Source of the DNA: JAOPZW01 sp963764585
GTDB taxonomy: Bacteria; Actinomycetota; Thermoleophilia; Solirubrobacterales; Solirubrobacteraceae
DNA: 64,000 nt
Direction: 5' to 3'
Assembly: GCA_963764585.1 (NCBI GenBank)
Contig: CAVXTB010000002.1
Location: forward strand, 124,001-188,000
Part shown: positions 9,062 to 16,074 of the stretch, piece after piece
How positions within the stretch are numbered: the stretch's first letter is position 1
How the letters are laid out: every line of letters starts with the position of its first letter
The notes under the pieces: model-generated
What the model was told of the DNA's origin: nothing
Databases searched by the model: none
The model's input: only the letters and a program-made list of their open reading frames with translations
Translations under genes and position numbers: made by a program

Positions 9062-9215
9062 CGTCACGTGCGTGAGGTGCAGTCCGACTGGCGGCACCTG
9101 GACCTGGGGTGCTGGCGGCTGCAGATCCGCGCGACGCTGCGACGGCTCATCTGCCCGGTGCACCGGGTGCGCACCGAGGGCGTCTCGCGGGGGCGGCGGC
9201 TCGCGCGGCGGTCGC
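9062..9215 (+). mobile_element. ISL3-family transposase fragment
   Basis: In frame with 9062 the translation reads WRHLDLGCWRLQIRATLRRL then ICPVHRVRTEGVS, which is the conserved N-terminal region (after the zinc knuckle) of ISL3 transposases. There is no start, no zinc-knuckle CxxC and no catalytic domain; the fragment is about 50 codons and ends as a small membrane-protein gene begins. No terminal inverted repeats were seen. It marks an old insertion just upstream of the copper ATPase. Confidence 0.65.
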
Positions 9216-9221
9216 TAGTCG

Positions 9222-9341
9222 ATGCTCGGCTACGTCTACATGCACGACATGGGCTGGGGCTGGGCAGTCCTGATGGCGATCGCCTGGCTGGCCATCCTTG
9301 GGCTCCTCGTCGGCGTCGTGCTCACGGCCGTGCGTCCTTGA
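9222..9341 (+). CDS. 39-residue single-span membrane protein upstream of the copper ATPase
   Basis: The reading starts at ATG 9222, MLGYVYMHDMGWGWAVLMAI, continues as a single hydrophobic helix (about residues 12-36) and ends VRP at 9341. The N-terminus is rich in Met, His, Trp and Gly, as in the short membrane proteins often found beside copper genes. No strong ribosome site is visible. The stop overlaps the -35 box of the copper ATPase promoter. Real status is uncertain because it is so short, but composition and position favour it. Confidence 0.45.
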   Translation: MLGYVYMHDMGWGWAVLMAIAWLAILGLLVGVVLTAVRP

Positions 9342-9365
9342 CATACCCCTGGGGGGTACTAGGAT
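9338..9365 (+). promoter_or_regulatory. Copper ATPase promoter with a CsoR-like operator in the spacer
   Basis: A consensus -35 TTGACA (9338-9343), 16-base spacer and -10 TAGGAT (9360-9365). The spacer holds ATACCCC TG GGGGGTA (9343-9358), a G/C-tract palindrome of the type bound by CsoR copper repressors. The ATPase start codon lies only 6 bases after the -10, so the message is probably leaderless. Confidence 0.65.
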
Positions 9366-9371
9366 GAGCCT

Positions 9372-11777
9372 ATGAGTGCGACCCTCTCACCGGCTCCTCG
9401 CTCGGTCGTCCTGCACGTCGGCGGCCTGCATTACGCAACGGAGAAGGCGGTCGTCGAGCAGGTGCTCGCCCACCGGCCGGGCGTCATCGCCGTCGACGCC
9501 AATCCCGTCGCGCAGACCGGCACCGTCACCTTCGACCCGGCCGCGACGTCGGTCGAGGAGCTGCGTGGCTGGGTCGAGGACTGCGGCTACCACTGCGCCG
9601 GCCAGTCGACGCCGGGACACGTCTGCGACCCCCTGGTCGACCCCGACCACGGGCCCCACGACCACGCGGCGGTCCAGCGCGCCGACGACGCCCACGGGCA
9701 TGGGCACGGTGGCCACGCCGGGATGTCGATGGAAGCGATGGCGCGCGACATGCGCGACCGCTTCCTGGTCGCGCTGCTGTTCACCGTTCCCATCGTCGCC
9801 TGGTCGACGGTCGGCACGAAGCTGCTGGGCACGGAGCTCGCGACGCCGTTGGGCATCGACCGCGACGTCTGGCTGCTGCTGCTGAGCCTGCCCGTCGTCC
9901 TGTGGGCGTCGTCGATCTTCTTCACCGGCGCGCTCGTGGCGCTGAGGGCGAGGACGCTCGACATGATGGTCCTCGTCGCGGTGGCCATCGGCGTGGGCTG
10001 GCTGTACTCGGTCGCCGCGACGTTCTTCATCGAAGGCGACGTGTTCTACGAGGCCGCGGGCATGCTCGCCACCTTCGTGCTGCTCGGCCACTGGTTCGAG
10101 ATGCGCGCCCGAGGCGGCGCCAACGACGCCATCCGCGCCCTGCTCGACCTGGCACCCCCCAAGGCCGTCGTGCTGCGGGAGGGAGAGCCCGTCGAGGTCC
10201 CGACCGCGGAAGTGCAGGTGGCGGATCGGCTCCTCGTCCGCCCCGGCGCGAAGGTGCCGGTCGACGCCGTCGTCGAGGAGGGCTCCAGCGAGGTCGACGA
10301 GTCCACCGTGACCGGCGAGAGCCTGCCCGTCCACAAGACCACCGGCGACCAGCTCATCGGCGCGACCATCAACAAGAACGGCGCGCTGCGCGCCCGCGCG
10401 ACCGCCGTCGGCTCTGACACCGCGCTCGCCCAGATCGTCAAGCTCGTCCAGGAGGCACAGAACTCCAAGGCGCCCGGCCAGCGCCTCGCCGACCGCGCCG
10501 CCTTCTGGCTCGTCCTCGTCGCCCTCGTCGGCGGCGTGCTGACCTTCGGTGTCTGGTATTTCGTCGTCGGGCGCGACGTCCAGGACGCGCTGCTGTTCGC
10601 CATCACCGTCGTCGTCATCACCTGCCCGGACGCGCTCGGGCTGGCGACCCCGACGGCCATCATGGTCGGCACCGGGCTGGGCGCCAGGCGCGGCATCCTC
10701 TTCAAGCACGCGATCGCGCTCGAGCAGGCGGCCTCACTGGACACGGTCGTGTTCGACAAGACCGGCACCCTGACGCGCGGCGAGCCCGAGGTCGTCTCGA
10801 TCGCGACCGCCGACGGCGTCGACGAGAACGAGGTCCTGCGCCTGGTCGCGGCCGCCGAGGGCGACAGCGAGCACCCACTGGCCGAGGCCATCGTCAAGGC
10901 CGCGTCCACGCGCGGCCTGCAGGTGCCGCGCACCGAGGCCTTCGAGGCCGTGCCCGGCCACGGATTACTCGCCAGCGTCGACGGTCATCGGCTGGCCGTG
11001 GGCAACGCCCGTCTCTTGGAGCGCGAAGGCATCTCACGTGACGGCCTGGCCGCCCGCTCGGACGAGCTGGCGGGTCAGGGCCGCACGAGCGTGCAGGTCG
11101 CGATCGACGACAACGCTGCGGCCGTTATCGCCATCGCCGACGCCCCGCGCGAGACAGCCGCCGGGGCCATCAGCGCGCTCCGCGAAGTCGGGGTCCGGCC
11201 GGTCATGCTCTCCGGCGACAGCGGGGCGACCGCCCAGCGCATCGCCGCCGAGCTCGGCATCGACGAGGTCATCGCCGAAGTCCTGCCCGCCGACAAGGCC
11301 GCCAAGGTCGCCGCGCTCCAACAGCAGGGCCGCAAGGTCGCGATGGTCGGCGACGGAGTCAACGACGCACCCGCGCTCGCGCAGGCCGACGTCGGCATCG
11401 CCATCGGCACCGGTACCGACGTCGCGGTCGAGACCGCCGATGTCGTGCTCATGCGCTCAGACCCGCTCGACGTCGCCACCGCTATCACCATCAGCCGCGG
11501 CACTGTCCGCAAGATGCACCAGAACCTCTGGTGGGCGGTCGGCTACAACAGCCTCGCGCTTCCCGTCGCCGCCGGGGTCTTCGAGCCGCTCGGCTTCGTG
11601 CTGCGCCCCGAGGTCGGCGCCATCTCCATGGCCGGCTCCAGCATCATCGTGGCCCTCAACGCCGTCGCCTTGAAGCGACTGCGCCTGCCGGACAGCGCAC
11701 AGCGAGCGCAGTCACCACCGGCGGCCGGCGTGCCCGCCAGTCACGGCCACCACCTTCCCGCGGCCGGAGGTGCGTGA
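9372..11777 (+). CDS. Copper-type P1B ATPase with CPD metal motif and degenerate HMA domain
   Basis: An 801-residue heavy-metal exporter. An HMA-fold domain (about 11-80) has GLHYATEKAVVEQVL where the metal-binding GMxCxxC should be, so its CxxC is lost. A His-rich linker (DHGPHDH, HGHGHGGH) follows. Then come paired helices, the TGES actuator loop, the transmembrane metal motif CPD at 418-420 in place of CPC, the phosphorylation site DKTGTLT (D462), GHGLL for nucleotide (HP-like motif, here PGHGLLA), and GDGVNDAPAL. The promoter suggests copper control. The metal could be Cu, Ag or something else given the changed ligand. No ribosome site is seen, in line with a leaderless start at 9372. Confidence 0.92.
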   Translation: MSATLSPAPRSVVLHVGGLHYATEKAVVEQVLAHRPGVIAVDANPVAQTGTVTFDPAATSVEELRGWVEDCGYHCAGQSTPGHVCDPLVDPDHGPHDHAAVQRADDAHGHGHGGHAGMSMEAMARDMRDRFLVALLFTVPIVAWSTVGTKLLGTELATPLGIDRDVWLLLLSLPVVLWASSIFFTGALVALRARTLDMMVLVAVAIGVGWLYSVAATFFIEGDVFYEAAGMLATFVLLGHWFEMRARGGANDAIRALLDLAPPKAVVLREGEPVEVPTAEVQVADRLLVRPGAKVPVDAVVEEGSSEVDESTVTGESLPVHKTTGDQLIGATINKNGALRARATAVGSDTALAQIVKLVQEAQNSKAPGQRLADRAAFWLVLVALVGGVLTFGVWYFVVGRDVQDALLFAITVVVITCPDALGLATPTAIMVGTGLGARRGILFKHAIALEQAASLDTVVFDKTGTLTRGEPEVVSIATADGVDENEVLRLVAAAEGDSEHPLAEAIVKAASTRGLQVPRTEAFEAVPGHGLLASVDGHRLAVGNARLLEREGISRDGLAARSDELAGQGRTSVQVAIDDNAAAVIAIADAPRETAAGAISALREVGVRPVMLSGDSGATAQRIAAELGIDEVIAEVLPADKAAKVAALQQQGRKVAMVGDGVNDAPALAQADVGIAIGTGTDVAVETADVVLMRSDPLDVATAITISRGTVRKMHQNLWWAVGYNSLALPVAAGVFEPLGFVLRPEVGAISMAGSSIIVALNAVALKRLRLPDSAQRAQSPPAAGVPASHGHHLPAAGGA

Positions 11778-12130
11778 CTATCGGGCGGCGTCGTATCGGA
11801 CGGGCCACGACGCGGCCGCCCGGGCGACACGCTGCGTCAGGTCCTGCGCACGAATGGCCGCGAGCAGCTCGACGGGCTCGCGGACGTTGCGCAGCGGCTG
11901 GCGGCCGCGCGGTTCGTACAGCACGCCGTCGATGTCGGGTGCCAGCGCGACGGTGTGTCCGGTCAGCAGGACCTCGCCGCCGGCGGCCTGGCCCTGAGAC
12001 GCGGGCGGCCAGGTTGACGGCCGCGCCGAAGAAGTCACCGTCGCGTTCCACGTATGAGCCGTGATGCAGGCCGGTGAGAAAGGCGCCGGCCGAGAGAACC
12101 AGTGTCGATCGCAGCACGAGGCGGGCGGTG
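11778..12130 (-). pseudogene. Fragment of a class III adenylate/guanylate cyclase, frameshifted
   Basis: On the minus strand one frame reads GLHHGSYVERDGDFFGAAVN then LAARVS, the core cyclase strand-loop. The reading continues in another frame as GQAAGGEVLLTGHTVALAPD, with the end RGRQPLRNVREPVELLAAI, the usual cyclase C-terminus. A frameshift between the two, and the missing first half, make this a pseudogene. Its stop abuts the stop of the copper ATPase at 11777. Confidence 0.65.
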
Positions 12131-12228
12131 GTCGACGGCGGCTGATCACCGCGTGATCGTCGGCGACCGTCAAGTGACCCGGCCACCCGACGTGTGGGCA
12201 CGCCGGGGGCGATCCGGCAGCGCGGGAT

Positions 12229-12504
12229 CTAGGAATGCGCGAGCGCGCTCTCGCGGCGGGTGCGGAGGAGCTGCCTTAGGACGTTGGCCGGCTGGGTTGG
12301 ATCGGCGATGACCTGACCGTCGGCCAGCGACACGGCGGCGCCGAGGACTCCGCCGATGTCTGCCACGAGGGCGGGGCCACAGAACAAGCGCACGTTGGCC
12401 AGCTGCACGAGCCGGCGCAGCGCGGGCACGTCGTCGGTGGTGGCGTAGCGGATGACGCAAGCAGGCACGGGGTCCGTGGTGTCGTCTTCGGTGTTGCGAG
12501 TCAT
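12229..12504 (-). CDS. Small protein resembling the first half of a GNAT fold
   Basis: A 91-residue protein from ATG 12504. Residues 16-60 (VIRYATTDDVPALRRLVQLA, then GPALVADIGGVLGAAVSLAD) look like the first strand, helices and second strand of a GNAT acetyltransferase, but the acetyl-CoA loop is absent. The end is IADPTQPANVLRQLLRTRRE. I believe short proteins of this layout occur in related actinobacteria, so it may be a real half-size family and not a fragment. Function unknown. Confidence 0.6.
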   Translation of the reverse strand: MTRNTEDDTTDPVPACVIRYATTDDVPALRRLVQLANVRLFCGPALVADIGGVLGAAVSLADGQVIADPTQPANVLRQLLRTRRESALAHS

Positions 12505-12660
12505 GCGAGCTGATGCTGTGCTCGGCGTGCCCCACCTTCCAGAGGGCTGGCCGCCACATCGCCGGCGGATAACCGACGGGCTGCCGATCGGCGACGGGTA
12601 GGGTTGCCCAACGGGCTCGGGCGCCGGCGTCCGCAGCCCGCGGCAATCGAAGGAGGAACG

Positions 12661-13035
12661 ATGGAGCACGTCCATTCCGAGCACGTGGCTGCTCCTCCGG
12701 ATCGCGTGTTCGCCGCGCTTGCGGATCCTGAGGAGCTGGCGCAGTTCGTGCCGCAGCTGACCAGCATTCACCACGGCGACGGCGATCGCGTCGAGGTCGA
12801 GGCGCGGTATGAGGGCCGGACGCAGCGCGGGGAGGCCTATTTCCGCGCAGATGAGGCCGAGCGCGAGATCGAGTGGGGAACGAGCGGTGGCTATCGGGGC
12901 TGGATGCAGGTCGTCGCAGACGGCGAGGGCTCAATGCTGACGCTCGGGCTGCACACGACACATGTGGAGCACGCCGATCACGACGTCGCGGCCACGCTGG
13001 ACGCCATCCGGCGGCTCGTGGAAGCGGCCGTTTAG
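12661..13035 (+). CDS. SRPBCC (START-like) family protein
   Basis: A 124-residue protein with the helix-grip fold pattern: HVAAPPDRVFAALADPEELA at the start (strand, helices), the middle strands RVEVEARYEGRTQRGEAYFR, and the long C-terminal helix HDVAATLDAIRRLVEAA. Such proteins bind hydrophobic ligands in a cavity. A strong ribosome site GAAGGAGG precedes ATG 12661. It is convergent with the histidine kinase; the two stops touch (13035/13036). No ligand can be assigned. Confidence 0.8.
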   Translation: MEHVHSEHVAAPPDRVFAALADPEELAQFVPQLTSIHHGDGDRVEVEARYEGRTQRGEAYFRADEAEREIEWGTSGGYRGWMQVVADGEGSMLTLGLHTTHVEHADHDVAATLDAIRRLVEAAV

Positions 13036-14637
13036 CTAGGTCACGAACCGGGGGATCTTGGCGCGCGCGGCCGGCTCGCCGCCGGGCGCGGCTTCAGGGC
13101 CCCCGTGGGGGATCTCGGCCCGAATCCGCGTGCCACCGCCCGCAGGGCTCTCGAGCGCGAGCCGGCCGCCGAGCGCCTCGACGCGATCGGCGAGCCCGCG
13201 CAGGCCCTCGCCCTCCTCATCCGCTCCGCCGACGCCGTCATCCACGACAGCGATCGACAGGAAGCGCTCATCGCTCGTCGCGTTGACGACAACACGGCGC
13301 GCACCTGCGTGCTTGTGGACATTGGCAAGCGCTTCGGCCACGACGTAGTAGGCGGCGGCCTCGACGGGCTCCGGGATCGGCCGATCGATGACGACGTCGA
13401 GCTCCACGCGCAGCGGCGCCCGCAGCGCGAGGGCTTCGAGGGCGGCGGCGAGCCCGCGCTCGGTGAGCACCGCGGGGTGCAGGCCGCTCGCGAGCTCGCG
13501 GATCTCGTCGAGCCCCGACGCGAGCTCGTCGATGGCGAGCACGAGCATGGGGTCGGGGTCCGGTGTCATCGCGCGAAGACGTCCGAGGAGGAGCAGCACG
13601 GAGGTGAGTCGCTGCTGCGCGCCGTCGTGGAGGTTGCGCTGGATGCGCTTGCGCTCCGCGTCGCCGACCTCGACCAGGCGCGCGCGCGACGATCTCAGCT
13701 CGCGGTCGGCGCGTACGCGGTCGGTGATGTCCCTGAGGTAGCCAGTGAAGGTCGGCGGTCCCGGCAGCGCGATCCGCGTGATGGTCAACTCCACCGGGAA
13801 CTCGGTCCCGTCGCGGCGCATTCCGCTGAGCTCAAGCCGGCGGTCGAGCACCACGCCGCTGCCTGTCTCGAGGAACCGCGCCAGGCCCCGCCGGTGCGCA
13901 TCGCGAAGGGCGGGCGGCACGATCAGCTCGGCCATCTCGCGGCCGCTGGCTTCACTCGCCTCGTAGCCGAAGATCGCCTCGGCCGCGTGGTTCCAGCCGA
14001 GCACGAGCCCGCCCGCGTCCATCGTCACGACCGCGTCGAGCGCTGCTTCGAGCATGGCGCGCATGCGCGACTCGCTTGCACGGACCGCGTCCTCCACACG
14101 ACGGCGCGCCACGAACTGGCCGACCTGGCTGCCCAGCGCGCTCATCGTCGCGAGCAGGCGTTCGTCGGGCTCGCGCAGCTCGTCGGAGAAGAACTCCATG
14201 ACGCCGACGACGCCGCGCGCGCTGCGCAGCGGGAAGCCGAACCCGGCATGGAACCCGCCGCGACGAGCCGCGACCGCGCGTGGGAAGTTCGCGTCCTCCG
14301 GTGCATCCACCATCCACGCTGGCTCTCCGCCTTCGAGAACGCGCCCAGGAAGCCCCTCGCCGGGGCCAAGTGCGAGCGCCTCGCTCAATGCCTGGAACTC
14401 CTCGGCGCGTGCGCCGGCGTGCCACGTTCGCACGCAGTGAAGCCGGCCTACCACGGGGTCGAGCTCCCAGACCGCTCCGAGCTTCCAGCCCAGCGATCGC
14501 CCGATCTCCTCCAGGGCCGCCTCGTAGACCTCGACAGGCCTCTCCGTTTCCGCCAGGATCCGGGCGACGGCATGCTCGACACGGCGCAGCTCGCGCACGT
14601 GGGCGACCGGCCCGCGATTCGCCGCAGATCCCGTCAT
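13036..14637 (-). CDS. GAF-PAS sensor histidine kinase (NarX/DesK-like, HisKA_3)
   Basis: About 533 residues, no membrane span, so a cytoplasmic sensor. A GAF domain occupies about 25-185 (LPGRVLEGGEPAWMVDAPED is typical), a PAS domain about 200-315 (VVTMDAGGLVLGWNHAAEAI, PAC end YLRDITDRVRADREL), then a HisKA_3 dimerisation helix with DAERKRIQRNLHDGAQQRL holding the phospho-His, and a HATPase domain (EALANVHKHA, DDGVGG, GLRGLADRVEALGG). Its ATG at 14637 overlaps the divergent regulator's ATG at 14636 within CATG. It very likely phosphorylates that regulator. The signal is unknown. Confidence 0.88.
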   Translation of the reverse strand: MTGSAANRGPVAHVRELRRVEHAVARILAETERPVEVYEAALEEIGRSLGWKLGAVWELDPVVGRLHCVRTWHAGARAEEFQALSEALALGPGEGLPGRVLEGGEPAWMVDAPEDANFPRAVAARRGGFHAGFGFPLRSARGVVGVMEFFSDELREPDERLLATMSALGSQVGQFVARRRVEDAVRASESRMRAMLEAALDAVVTMDAGGLVLGWNHAAEAIFGYEASEASGREMAELIVPPALRDAHRRGLARFLETGSGVVLDRRLELSGMRRDGTEFPVELTITRIALPGPPTFTGYLRDITDRVRADRELRSSRARLVEVGDAERKRIQRNLHDGAQQRLTSVLLLLGRLRAMTPDPDPMLVLAIDELASGLDEIRELASGLHPAVLTERGLAAALEALALRAPLRVELDVVIDRPIPEPVEAAAYYVVAEALANVHKHAGARRVVVNATSDERFLSIAVVDDGVGGADEEGEGLRGLADRVEALGGRLALESPAGGGTRIRAEIPHGGPEAAPGGEPAARAKIPRFVT

Positions 14638-15337
14638 GGCCTCGAGCGACGTTACACCCACCCACAGCGACCTGCCCGACGAGGCGGCCGAGCCGCTCAG
14701 GGTCGTCGTGGCCGAGGACGACGCGCTCCTTCGTGAGGGGATCGCGTCGCTGCTGAGCGCCGCCGGGCACCAGGTCGTCGGCCGCGCGGCCGATGCCGGC
14801 GATCTGATGCTCAAGGTCCGCTCGTACCTGCCGGATGTCGCGATCGTGGACGTGCGCATGCCTCCCCGGTACGCCGACGACGGGCTTCTTGCCGCCGCCG
14901 AGATCCGCCGTCTGCATCCAACGGTGTCGGTCCTCGTGCTCTCGCAGCACCTCGAGCCGACGTACATGCTCGAGCTCGTCGGCGACGACGCGTCCGGCGT
15001 CGGCTACCTGCTCAAGGACCGTGTGCGCGACGTCGCCGAGTTCCTCGACGCCGTTGAGCGCGTCGCCGCCGGAGGGACGGCGTTCGATCCGGGCGTGGTG
15101 AACAGCCTCGTCAAGGGTCAGCGCGGGACGCTGCTCGACGAGCTCACCGAGCGCGAGCGCAGCGTGCTCTCGCTCATCGCCGAGGGCCGCTCCAACCGCG
15201 CCATCGCCAAGCAGCTCTTCCTCAGCCCGCGGGCGATCGAGCGCCACGTCCAGGCGGTCTTCCAGAAGCTGCAGCTGCCCGAGAGCGAGGACGACAACCG
15301 CCGCGTGCTCGCGGTCCTCGCGCTGCTCGGCCACTGA
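14636..15337 (+). CDS. NarL/FixJ-family response regulator
   Basis: A 233-residue regulator divergent from its likely kinase. The receiver domain (about 21-140) has the acidic pocket E27/D28/D29, phospho-acceptor D72 in VDVRMPP and the conserved Lys in YLLKDRV (K127). The LuxR-type helix-turn-helix (about 168-225) reads LTERERSVLSLIAEGRSNRA then IAKQLFLSPRAIERHV. There is a short disordered leader of about 20 residues. No ribosome site precedes 14636; the message may be leaderless, or the start may lie later, at the first V residues before AEDD. Confidence 0.88.
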   Translation: MASSDVTPTHSDLPDEAAEPLRVVVAEDDALLREGIASLLSAAGHQVVGRAADAGDLMLKVRSYLPDVAIVDVRMPPRYADDGLLAAAEIRRLHPTVSVLVLSQHLEPTYMLELVGDDASGVGYLLKDRVRDVAEFLDAVERVAAGGTAFDPGVVNSLVKGQRGTLLDELTERERSVLSLIAEGRSNRAIAKQLFLSPRAIERHVQAVFQKLQLPESEDDNRRVLAVLALLGH

Positions 15338-15436
15338 GCGCTGGCGGATAACCGCCACCGGATCGACGGTTGGCCGGCCGTCGACTCGGCGGTCGCCCCT
15401 CTCCCCGGGCGCGGCCGGAGTGACGAAGCTGCCTCC

Positions 15437-15865
15437 ATGCACCTCGATGTGGAGACTCTCGCGACGACCTTCGACCTCGTCGCTCCGCGCGGCGACGAGC
15501 TGGTGGACGTGTTCTACGCGCGCCTCTTCGCCGCCGCCCCCTCGGTCAAGCCGCTGTTCGCCAACACCGACCTCGCCCGTCAGAAGGCGATGCTCCTGAG
15601 CACGCTCGTCCTCCTGCGCAAGTCCCTGCGCGACCTCGATGCGATCGTCCCGAAGCTGCGCGCGCTCGGCGCGAGGCACGTCGCGTACGGCGCCGAGCCG
15701 CAGCACTACGTCGTCGTCGGCCAGACGCTGATCGCCTCGTTGGCGCAGATCGCTGGCGATGCTTGGCGCCCCGAGCACGAGCTCGCGTGGGGGGCCGCGC
15801 TTGCGGTGGTCGCCGACGTCATGCTCAGCGGCGCCCGCGAGGCCGAGGTCGACATCGCCGCGTGA
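15437..15865 (+). CDS. Single-domain globin (flavohaemoglobin-like haem domain)
   Basis: A 142-residue globin. The proximal haem ligand is H81 in LGARHVAYGAEPQHY, F41 sits at the CD1 position (KPLFANTD) and Q49 at the likely E7 position, with Y27 at B10: the Tyr-Gln pocket typical of bacterial NO/O2-handling globins. There is no reductase domain, so a partner would have to reduce it. It lies 99 bases after the response regulator and may be cotranscribed with it. A role in NO removal or oxygen sensing is an inference. Confidence 0.88.
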   Translation: MHLDVETLATTFDLVAPRGDELVDVFYARLFAAAPSVKPLFANTDLARQKAMLLSTLVLLRKSLRDLDAIVPKLRALGARHVAYGAEPQHYVVVGQTLIASLAQIAGDAWRPEHELAWGAALAVVADVMLSGAREAEVDIAA

Positions 15866-16021
15866 GCCACGTCTGAGGCGGGCGCGACGCTTTGCGAGGC
15901 GGGCGGCGCGGCCGCCCCCGCCTGGCCGGCATTTCGACCGCCCGTCGCTTTCTCACATTTCTTCTTGACCCGGACCTAGGCTGCACCCCGTCGGCTGGGG
16001 TAAACCGAACGGATTCTGGGG

Positions 16022-16063
16022 CTCAATTGCGAGTTTCTCGCAGTTGGCGCCGGCCGAATTGAG
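16022..16063 (+). promoter_or_regulatory. Structured leader that may hide the ribosome site of the PKD gene
   Basis: CTCAATT (16022-16028) pairs with AATTGAG (16057-16063), enclosing the perfect hairpin GCGAG-TTT-CTCGC (16029-16041). The 3' arm overlaps the start of the GAGGGG ribosome site (16061-16066). This would allow translation control by a fold change. Confidence 0.4.
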
Positions 16064-16074
16064 GGGTGAAGTAC

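Noticed and set aside
9387..10709. A 440-codon minus-strand frame opposite the copper ATPase.
   Set aside because: Antisense shadow; Asp/Glu/Val/Arg-rich with no recognisable domain.
13105..14736. A 543-codon plus-strand frame opposite the histidine kinase.
   Set aside because: Antisense of a well-supported kinase; no ribosome site and no motifs.
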